Both the position numbers and the translations under genes were made by a program. A model generated the notes under the pieces. It searched no databases and had not been told where the DNA came from. It saw only the letters and a list, made by a program, of their open reading frames with translations. DNA of 40,231 nucleotides from a virus: IMG/VR virus record IMGVR_UViG_3300024344_000042, positions 1 to 40,231 of that record; one strand, given 5' to 3'. Every line of letters begins with the position of its first letter. Position 1 is the first letter of the stretch. This document shows positions 21,758-29,500 of this stretch, piece after piece.

Positions 21758-22180
21758 ATGGCAAAGGACCTGGGGCGCACGCTCCTTCTCAAAATCGGTG
21801 ACGGCGCGACGCCGACCGAAGTCTTCACCACGCTGGCCGGGATCACGTCGAAAGGGATCGACTTCGAGGCTGACACCATCGACGTCACCACGCCGGACAG
21901 CACGGCGCCCGGCGGCCGCATGGATCAGGAGCTGCTGTGCGGCACCCAGCGCATGCGGGTCAGCGGCAGCGGCGTGGCCGAGAACGAGGCCACCTATACC
22001 CGGCTGATGACGGTGCTGCGCAGCGCCACGCGCAAGTGCAATTTCCAGATCGTCGATCCCGGGGACGGCACCTATGAAGGCGCGTTTTTCGTGACTGGCA
22101 GTATCACCGGCGAAGACATCTCGGGTGGCAAGACCTTCAACATCACGCTGCTGTCGAGCGGCGCCTACACCTTCACCTGA
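21758..22180 (+). CDS. Major tail tube protein
   Basis: 140 residues, TP901-1/GTA-type tail tube protein: GRTLLLKIGDG, TLAGITSKGIDFEADTIDVT, QELLCGTQRMRVSGSGVAEN and FFVTGSITGEDISGGKTFNI. It should polymerise as hexameric rings around the tape measure. An independent Shine-Dalgarno is weak (AACGGAGCC upstream). It is followed after four bases by the chaperone gene. Confidence 0.92.
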   Translation: MAKDLGRTLLLKIGDGATPTEVFTTLAGITSKGIDFEADTIDVTTPDSTAPGGRMDQELLCGTQRMRVSGSGVAENEATYTRLMTVLRSATRKCNFQIVDPGDGTYEGAFFVTGSITGEDISGGKTFNITLLSSGAYTFT

Positions 22181-22184
22181 TCCC

Positions 22185-22613
22185 GTGGCGATTGCGGGAA
22201 CCGGCGCCTACGAGGAAGAGATCGGCGGCGCGCGCCGCCGGCTCGTCCTGCGCAACGGCGAGATCGAACGCTTCGAAGAGCAGCACGACCTGGGCATCTT
22301 CGAGCTGTTCGAGCAATTGATGGGCCGGGGGGCGCGGCAGCCGCAAGTGCGGCACGTCCGTGACCTGGTGGCGCTGGGGCTGGTGGGCGGCGGCATGGCC
22401 GACCGGGCCGCCGACGCGCTGGTCGCCGGCCTGGGCCCCGAGCACAATCTCGATCTGCGGCAGTTTGCCAGGGCGCTGCTTGGGGTGACCTTCCTGCCGG
22501 CGGTGCGGGAGGCGGCGAAGGACGCAAAAAAGCCGGATGGATCGGGCGACGACAGCGCCGAAGCGTCACCCATTGGGACGCCCGGTCCAGGCTCCGAAAC
22601 CTCTGCGGCGTGA
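22185..22613 (+). CDS. Tail assembly chaperone (upstream frame product)
   Basis: 142 residues from GTG 22185. GAYEEEIGGARRRLVLRNGE, then FEEQHDLGIFELFEQLMGRG and VRDLVALGLVGGGMADRAAD match GTA-type tail assembly chaperones (PF11836-like). The last ~27 residues after AAKDAKKP are low-complexity (DGSGDDSAEAS, GTPGPGSETS), as expected for a frame that terminates after a frameshift site. The slippery heptamer A_AAA_AAG lies in register at 22526-22532. Like lambda gpG, this protein would coat the tape measure during assembly. Confidence 0.88.
   Translation: MAIAGTGAYEEEIGGARRRLVLRNGEIERFEEQHDLGIFELFEQLMGRGARQPQVRHVRDLVALGLVGGGMADRAADALVAGLGPEHNLDLRQFARALLGVTFLPAVREAAKDAKKPDGSGDDSAEASPIGTPGPGSETSAA
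22526..22532 (+). promoter_or_regulatory. Programmed -1 ribosomal frameshift site (A_AAA_AAG)
   Basis: The heptamer AAAAAAG is in the phase of the chaperone frame (gcA AAA AAG), the most efficient bacterial slippery sequence. After a -1 slip, the reading continues from 22532 without a stop through 22765, fusing the chaperone to the following small ORF: join 22185-22532 with 22532-22765, about 193 residues. The layout is the lambda G/GT arrangement between tail tube and tape measure. Confidence 0.8.
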
Positions 22614-22765
22614 CCGGCAGACTGCCGGCGGCCATTCGGGCGATGACGCCCGAAGAAACGATCCTGTTCACCCAGGGCTGGAATGCCGCGCAAAGCGGCG
22701 GACTTGACCCGCCGGACCGCGACGAGGTCATGGCACTGATGGAGCAATACCCGGATGGCGAGTGA
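22610..22765 (+). CDS. Second tail chaperone domain (T part of a G-GT pair)
   Basis: 51 residues if started alone at GTG 22610 (ATG 22643 also in frame), but more likely made as the C-terminal part of a -1 frameshift product. Key segment MTPEETILFTQGWNAAQSGG followed by RDEVMALMEQYPDGE. The upstream open part in this frame (GRRQRRSVTHWDARSRLRNL) has no stop back to the slippery site. Ends within the start of the tape measure gene, overlapping by 11 bases. Comparable short ORFs occur at this position in many siphoviruses and gene transfer agents. Confidence 0.75.
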   Translation: MTGRLPAAIRAMTPEETILFTQGWNAAQSGGLDPPDRDEVMALMEQYPDGE

Positions 22766-24884
22766 AGAAACCGAGCGTATCGAGATCATCCTGGCGGCCC
22801 GTGACCGCGACCTGAACCGGGCCATCGACCGGTCGAACAAGCTGATCGCCAAGTTCGAGCGCGACGCGCGGCGCAACACCGGCCGGGCCACCCGCGAGAT
22901 CAACCGCAATCTCGACCGGTCGGCCGAGCGCTTTGTCGCCTTCGGGCGTGCCGGGGCGGCGGCGCTGGCGGCGCTGGCGGCCTCGGCCACGACCGGGGCC
23001 ATCCGCCGCACGGTGCGCGGCATTGCCGAGATCGGCGACCAGGCCCGGCGCTCGGGCCTGGGTGTGGATGAGTTCCAGGCGCTCAAGTTCGTCGCCGAAC
23101 AGACCCGCATTCCCATCGACAGCCTGGTCGACGGCATGAAAGAGCTGTCGCTGCGCGGTGACGAGTTCGTGGCAACCGGGGCCGGGCCGGCGGTGGAATC
23201 GTTCCAGCGGCTGGGGCTGAGCGCACAGGACCTGGCGCAGCAGCTTCATGACCCGTCCGAGCTGCTGCTGGAAATATTCAAGCGGATGGAAGACCTGGAC
23301 CGGGCGGCGCAAATCCGGGTGGCCGATGAAATCTTCGGCGGCACCGGCGGTGAACGCTTTGTCGAGCTGATGGCGCAGGGTGCTGGGGGCATTCGCACCA
23401 TGATGGGGCAGGCGCGGGAAGCCGGCGCGATCCTGGACAGCGAGGTGATCCAGAAGGCCGACGAGATCGACAAGCGGTTCTCCGCAATGACATCCCACGT
23501 TGGAGCCGCGCTGAAGGCGCTCTCTTTGGACGTCGTTCAGGTCGGCGTCAACTGGGCCGATGGCATCGGCGCTGTAGTCACGCCGGAAAGGGACCAGGCG
23601 GCCGACGGGATTCACTTTGCGAAAAGCCTGCTGAGCGAAGTGCAGGCGATTAACACGGCCTTGATCACCACCAATCAAAGGAGCGACCAGCTGGCGGCAT
23701 TGGCCGTCAAGCTTCGAAGCGTCGTTCGGGCCTTCGAGTCTGGAGATATCAATCTCGACACCTTCACGCACGCCCTTAAAGCTATCATTGAAGACGGTAA
23801 CACGGCGGTCGACACCGTCGCCGCCCTTGACGATATCGCGGTCGATGGCCTGATCTCCCGGATCAACGCGCTGGCGGGTGCGCTGAAGACAGTGGCGACC
23901 GAGGCCGCCACGGTGGCGGCGGCCATACCGGCCGCGGTGACCCACAGCAACGAACCGGACCAGAGGATTGGCGAGCCGGTGATCGGTATTTCGCCCCTGG
24001 CGCCGGTCACGTCGCCGCGGCCGGTGCCTCCGCCCAACGACATCGATTTCGGCGTGCCGATCGTTCCCGCCGGCGGCGGCGGCGCGGCGTCGGGCGACAG
24101 CTATCTCGACCAGGTGGCACGCTATCGCGACGAGATCGCCCAGCTTGAACTGGAGGCCGCGCAGCTGGTGCTGGTGGCCGAGGGCGGCCGGCAGCTGGGT
24201 GACGCGCTGGAATATGCGCGGGTCAAGGCCGAGCTCTTGTATGCGGCCCAGAAAGAGGGGCGCGAGGTGACGCCTGAGCTGGCCGCCGAGATCGACGACT
24301 TGGCGTCGTCGCTGGTGGCGGTCGGCGCTGAGGCCGACGCCGCGGCCGACAAGCTGGCGCGCATCCAGGACAATGCCAGGCGTGGCGCCGACGCCATGGC
24401 CGACCTGTTCTACGGCATCCTGTCGGGGTCGATGTCGGCCGAGGATGCCGTGGCGCGGCTGCTGGCGCAGATCGCCCAGGCCCAGCTGGCGGCGGCCTTC
24501 AACGGCATGGCTGCGAATTCGCCGACCGGCGGCTTCCTGTCGATCCTGGGCTCGCTGTTGTCGGGGGGGCGCGCCAGTGGCGGCCCGGTCACCGCGGGGC
24601 AGCCATATCTGGTCAACGAAAACACCGCCAACTCCGAAATCTTCGTGCCCTCGCAATCGGGCGCGGTGCTGAACGTGCCGCAGGCGCAGGCGGCCTTGTC
24701 GGGCAGCGGTGGCGGTGGCGGCGGCGGAAGGATGATCCTCGATATTCGGGTCGAGGAGGCGCCCGGCTTTGCCTCACAAGTCAAAGCTCAGGCCAATGCG
24801 GCGGCCGCCGAGCACATCAGCGCCTATGACCAGACGCTGCCGTCGCGGGTCAGCGAGATCGCCGACGATCCGAGGGTGCGCTGA
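22755..24884 (+). CDS. Tail tape measure protein
   Basis: 709 residues; by the usual 1.5 angstrom per residue rule this implies a tail near 105 nm. N-terminus charged helical (RDRDLNRAIDRSNKLIAKFE), then a hydrophobic stretch (AGAAALAALAASATTGAI) and GLGVDEFQALKFVAEQTRI. The C-terminal part has the canonical GGRASGGPVTAGQPYLVNEN and SEIFVPSQSGAVL. Around 23470-23870 the base composition is less GC-rich than on either side, suggesting a replaced internal segment. It overlaps the next gene by one base. Confidence 0.93.
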   Translation: MASEETERIEIILAARDRDLNRAIDRSNKLIAKFERDARRNTGRATREINRNLDRSAERFVAFGRAGAAALAALAASATTGAIRRTVRGIAEIGDQARRSGLGVDEFQALKFVAEQTRIPIDSLVDGMKELSLRGDEFVATGAGPAVESFQRLGLSAQDLAQQLHDPSELLLEIFKRMEDLDRAAQIRVADEIFGGTGGERFVELMAQGAGGIRTMMGQAREAGAILDSEVIQKADEIDKRFSAMTSHVGAALKALSLDVVQVGVNWADGIGAVVTPERDQAADGIHFAKSLLSEVQAINTALITTNQRSDQLAALAVKLRSVVRAFESGDINLDTFTHALKAIIEDGNTAVDTVAALDDIAVDGLISRINALAGALKTVATEAATVAAAIPAAVTHSNEPDQRIGEPVIGISPLAPVTSPRPVPPPNDIDFGVPIVPAGGGGAASGDSYLDQVARYRDEIAQLELEAAQLVLVAEGGRQLGDALEYARVKAELLYAAQKEGREVTPELAAEIDDLASSLVAVGAEADAAADKLARIQDNARRGADAMADLFYGILSGSMSAEDAVARLLAQIAQAQLAAAFNGMAANSPTGGFLSILGSLLSGGRASGGPVTAGQPYLVNENTANSEIFVPSQSGAVLNVPQAQAALSGSGGGGGGGRMILDIRVEEAPGFASQVKAQANAAAAEHISAYDQTLPSRVSEIADDPRVR

Positions 24885-25534
24885 TGGCTGTGCTGACCTT
24901 TCCCACCGCGCATGCCGATTTCTTCGGGCTTCTCGATCATCTGGCCGGCGACATGTGGCTGGCCGAATACCGCGAGCATTCCGAGACCGGCGGCGGCGCG
25001 ATCCTGACCGCCGACTATGGCCCGCGGCTGTGGCGCGGCAGCGTGCAGCTCAAGCCGCAGCGCCTGCCGGACTGGGCAGAGACGCAGGCACTGATTGGGG
25101 CGTTCTTGCAGGGGCAGCGGACGTTCCATGCCTCGGACCCGTTCGCGATGGCGCCGGCGTCGGACCCGGCCGGATCGGCGGTCGCCGCGTCGGTCGTGTT
25201 GCTGGACACCGTCAATGCTGACAAGCGGCGCCTGGCCCTGAAGGGTCTGCCTGCCAACTATGTGCTGACCCGGGGCGATCGGCTGTCGGTCACCGACAGC
25301 GGCGGCGGCGTGCATCTTCATGAGATGGTCGAGACCGTTACCGCCAACGGGGCGGGCACGACCACCGAGTTCGAGTTGACCCCCTTCACCCAGACCACGC
25401 TGGCCAGCAACGATGCGGTGACGCTGGTGCGGCCGTCCTGCCTGGCGCTGATCGTGCCGGGGTCGTTTCGGCGTGGCCGCCTGGCTGGCGGGTTCCGCGT
25501 CGGGGCGGGCTTCGACTGGATCGAAAGTCTCTGA
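24884..25534 (+). CDS. Tail tip protein (distal-tail-like)
   Basis: 216 residues. Position directly after the tape measure indicates a distal tail or hub component. Beta-rich: WLAEYREHSETGGGAILTAD, LWRGSVQLKPQRLPDW, FLQGQRTFHASDPF, and a later jelly-roll-like part ending FRVGAGFDWIESL. I do not recognise the exact family. The end lies three bases before the next gene. Confidence 0.7.
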   Translation: MAVLTFPTAHADFFGLLDHLAGDMWLAEYREHSETGGGAILTADYGPRLWRGSVQLKPQRLPDWAETQALIGAFLQGQRTFHASDPFAMAPASDPAGSAVAASVVLLDTVNADKRRLALKGLPANYVLTRGDRLSVTDSGGGVHLHEMVETVTANGAGTTTEFELTPFTQTTLASNDAVTLVRPSCLALIVPGSFRRGRLAGGFRVGAGFDWIESL

Positions 25535-25537
25535 CCC

Positions 25538-26134
25538 ATGCAGCTTGACAGCGCCGCAATCAATCATCTCACGGCCCGGGTCGGGGTGGTTCCGCACTGG
25601 TATCTTTGGGTAACGGCCCGCAACCGCAGCACCGGGCTGGACGAGACCATCGGCATCTGGACCGGGCGGCGTGACGTTTCGCTGACGGTCGAAGGCGCCA
25701 GCCGCACCTACACCCGCGCCGGGGCGCTGATGCAGGTGGGCCCGATCACCTTCGAGCCGGGCCCGGTGGTGCGCCGCCAGACTGTCACGCTGTCGCCGCT
25801 GAGCACGCAGGTCACCGACATGATCCGCACCTATGACGCGCGGCTGGCCAAGGCCGATCTGCACCTGGGCATGCACGACCCGGAAAGCGGCGACCTGGTG
25901 TCGATCCCGCGGGTGTTTCGCGGGGTCATCGACAAGGCGCCGGTGGTGACGCCGGCCAAGGGCGGCATGTCCACGGTGCAGGTGACAATGGTCAGCAACG
26001 CCCGCGACATGACCCGCAAGCTGGCGCTGAAACGGTCAGACGAAAGCCAGCGGCTGCGATCCGACGACCGGTTCCGCCGCTATGCCAGCGTGTCGGGCAG
26101 CGTCGGGGTCTGGTGGGGCGAGGAGCGCAGCTGA
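25538..26134 (+). CDS. Tail hub-type protein
   Basis: 198 residues, part of the conserved trio between tape measure and tip attachment protein. Segments: HWYLWVTARNRSTGLDETIG, IWTGRRDVSLTVEG, LMQVGPITFEPGPVVRRQTV, and VFRGVIDKAPVVTPAKGG. It ends with YASVSGSVGVWWGEE, as in hub proteins whose C-terminus carries an active or anchoring tail. Specific family not recognised; function inferred from order. Confidence 0.7.
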   Translation: MQLDSAAINHLTARVGVVPHWYLWVTARNRSTGLDETIGIWTGRRDVSLTVEGASRTYTRAGALMQVGPITFEPGPVVRRQTVTLSPLSTQVTDMIRTYDARLAKADLHLGMHDPESGDLVSIPRVFRGVIDKAPVVTPAKGGMSTVQVTMVSNARDMTRKLALKRSDESQRLRSDDRFRRYASVSGSVGVWWGEERS

Positions 26135-26553
26135 TGATCGAACCGCAACCATTGCAACGCCTGCCCGACTGGCGGGTGCGGCTGACAGACTATCTCAATC
26201 GGGTGGCGCGACTGCGCTTCCGGCCCGGGCGGCACGATTGCGCGTTGTTCGCGGCCGGCGCGGTGCAGGCCATGACCGGCATCGACCCGGCCCGGGGCTG
26301 GCGCGGTTACCGGACGCTGAACGAGGGCCGGCTGAAGCTGGAGCGGCTGGGCTATGGCGATCACATCGCCCTGGCCGAGGCGTGGCTGCCCGAGGTGCCG
26401 CCGTCCTTCGGGCGCGAAGGTGACATCGCCGTGCTGGACGGCGACATCGACCAGTCGCTGGGCGTGGTGCAGGGCGCGCGCATCTACGTGCTGCGGCCCG
26501 GCGGCCTGGGGCTGGTGTCGCTGACAGAAGCCCAGAGGATGTTCCGCGTATGA
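26134..26553 (+). CDS. NlpC/P60-like tail peptidase (DUF6950 type)
   Basis: 139 residues from ATG 26134, overlapping the previous stop. RFRPGRHDCALFAAGAVQAM (Cys36 within HDCALF) is the nucleophile motif of the small phage NlpC/P60-like family, and FGREGDIAVLDGD is the usual following strand. A conserved later histidine is not obvious, so activity is uncertain. In lambda-like tails this slot holds gpK, which helps pass peptidoglycan and joins tip assembly. Confidence 0.8.
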   Translation: MIEPQPLQRLPDWRVRLTDYLNRVARLRFRPGRHDCALFAAGAVQAMTGIDPARGWRGYRTLNEGRLKLERLGYGDHIALAEAWLPEVPPSFGREGDIAVLDGDIDQSLGVVQGARIYVLRPGGLGLVSLTEAQRMFRV

Positions 26554-29500
26554 TCCGCCTTGTCGTCGCGGTCCTGGCCGCATTCCTGTTCCTCGCCCAG
26601 CCGGCCGAGGCCGGTCCGCTGGCGGCTGCCCTTGGCGCGCTGGCCCAGGGCGCCTGGGCGGCCATCACGGCCTCGACCATCGCCGGGCAGCTGATCCGCG
26701 GCGTCATCTTCTCGCTGTTGTCGCAGATGCTGGCCGGCAGCCAGCGCGAACCCGGCATCGCGACCGAGGTCACGCAGGATGGCGGGTCCAACCCGATGGG
26801 GTTCCTCCTGGGCCGCTATGCCACCGGTGGGTCGTTTGTCGCCCCGCCGATGAGCCACGGCGCGGCCGGCAACACGCCCAACGCCTATCTGAGCTATGTC
26901 ATCGCGGTCAGCGACGTCCAGATCACGGCGATCGACAAGCTCTGGCTGGCCGACCGCGAGGCCGATGTGTCAGGCGCGGTGCACGCCGATTATGGCGCCG
27001 AAGCGGTGGGCGAGTTCGCGGCGCGGCTGTGGATGAAAACCTACGACGGCACCCAGACCGTCGCCGACCCGGGCCTGGTTGCCAAGTATGCCGCCGATCC
27101 CGAGCGGCCGTGGACGTCCGACATGATCGGGCGCGGCGTCGCCTATGCAATCCTGACATTCCTGTATGATCGCGAGGTTTACAACGGCTTCCCCCAGGTG
27201 CGCTTTGAGGTCCGGGGCATCAATCTTTACGACCCGCGCAAGGATGACACCGTGGGCGGCACCGGCACGCACCGCTGGAGCGACACAGCGACGTGGGAGT
27301 TCTCGGAAAACCCCATCGTCATGATCTACAACCTGCGCCGCGGCATCCCGATGCTGGACGGGTCGATCTATGGCGGCCGCGCGGCCGAGGCCGATCTGCC
27401 ATATGCAAACTGGGCGGCGGCGATGAACGCCTGCGACGCGGCGGCCGAGATCGAGGGCGGCGGCACCGAGCCCGCCTATCGCGCCGGGTTCGAGGTCAGG
27501 GTCAACGACGAACCGTTCGACATCGAGAAGGAGTTGCTCAAGGCCGCGTCGGCCCAGATCGTCGAGGCCGGCGGCACCGTCTATATCCGCGTCGGCCCGG
27601 TGGGACTGCCGGTCTATTTCTTCACCGATGACGACTTGCTGCGCACCCGCGACCAGGAGCTTGACCCGTTTCCTGGCCTGGCCAAGACCTTCAACGCCGT
27701 GCACGCATCGTTCCCGGACCCGGCGCAGTCGTGGGAGGCGACCGACGCGCCGCCACGCTATGACGCCACGCTCGAAGCCGAAGACGGCGACTGGCAGCTT
27801 TCCGCCGACCTGAGCCTGCCGGCGGTCCCGTTCCCCGATCAAGTGCAGCGGCTGATGAAGGCCTGGATCGAGGATGCGCGCCGGTTCCGGCAACATCGCG
27901 GCGTGTTCCCGCCGGACATGCTGACCGTCGATCCGCTGGAGGCCGTGAGCTGGACCAGCACACGCAACGGCTACAGCGCCAAGATATTCGAAGCCGGGGC
28001 CATGCAGATCGATCCGCGGTCGCTGGCGGTGGGTGTGGCGCTGCGCGAACGCGATGCCACCGATTACGACTGGGTGCGGGCCGACACGCAGCCGTCGGAC
28101 ACGCCGTCGACCACCACGACGCCGCCGGCGACCCAGGTGGTGCCCGGCTTCGCGGTGGTGGCCACCGACATCAGCGACGGCACCAATGCCCGGCAGCCGG
28201 CGCTCAAGATCAGCTGGACCCCGACGCTGGATGGCGTCAGCGGCGTGGCCTGGGAAATCCGTCTCAGCGGCGACACGGTGGTGCAGTCCACCGGATCGAC
28301 CCACAATTTCGCCCTGGGCGAGGTGATCGTGGCCGAGGGCATCCTGGCCAACACCGCCTACGAGGTCCGCGCCGACCTGATCACCGACCTGCCCCACGCC
28401 TTCACGGCCTGGACGGCGGTGACCAGCAACGACACCCGCATCACCACGATCGACCTGTCGGACGCGCTGAACCAGGAGATCGACGACGCGGCCACGTCAT
28501 CGGCGGCCGACAAGGCGGCGGCAGAAGCGGCGGCCACGGCGGCGGCGGCGGCGCAGGCACTGGTCGAAGGCGTTCTCGACCTGGTTGGCCCGGTGGAGCT
28601 GGCCGAGCCCATCGGCGCCTGGACAGGCTATTCCGCCAGCAGCACCACGGCACCGCCCAAGACCGCCTTGACCACCGGCATCGTTACCGGCGACGCCGAT
28701 TTCGGCGACTGCTACGAGTTCCCGGACACTGGCAACAAGACGTTGGGCCAACAGGCGGGCTTTGCGCTCGACCCCGCCGCTGGCACGGCGCTGAAGCTGA
28801 CGGTCACGGCCAAGGTGGTGACCGATGGCACGGGCGGGACCGGCGCCTACAAGATCGGCATCTCGACCTGGGCTGGGGTCACGTCGCTGGAGAACAACAT
28901 CCAGTTGTCGACCAAGACCGACAAGGCGGTTGCGGATGGGGCCTTCACCCTCACCGTGCTGTTCGGGCTCGACACCGATGTGACCGATACCGACCGGGCG
29001 TCTATGGGCTGCGACTACCTGGTCAACTGGACCTCGGCCAGTGCCACCGCCGACCGGCTGTTCCCGCATTTCCGCCAGAACCCTGGCAGTGAGGCATCGA
29101 AGTTCCGCGTCGACCTGATGCAGATGCAGGACGTGTCGGCGGCGCTGAGCGCCAAGCGTGACGCGGCATCGGCGGCTGTGTCCGAGGTCAATTCCGCCGC
29201 CAGCGCGGTCAGCGCCACAGCGCAGGCCGACCTTGCCACAGCCGAGGCTCTGGAAGCCAAGGCGCTGGCCGTGCAGGTCAAGTATCAAAACTGGGGCGCT
29301 GGCGCCCTGTCCGACCGGGTATGCCTGATCGCCGACACCTACGAGGTGATGGTCGAAGAGGCCGCGACCGCGATCTACCTCAACGGGGCCTACTCCCAAA
29401 CCTTGAGCCCCGGTGCGCTGACCGATGTCGTGCTGGCCCAGGGCGATGTGCTGAGCAGCGGCGGCAAGCCGTTGGGCGCCAGCGCCAAGAACAACGTCTA

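Noticed and set aside
22728-24656. Minus-strand ORF of 642 codons
   Set aside because: Complete shadow of the tape measure gene; His/Arg/Gly/Asp-rich composition is typical of antisense frames in GC-rich DNA.
26970-28397. Minus-strand ORF of 475 codons
   Set aside because: Antisense shadow of the J-like tail protein with no recognisable motif.
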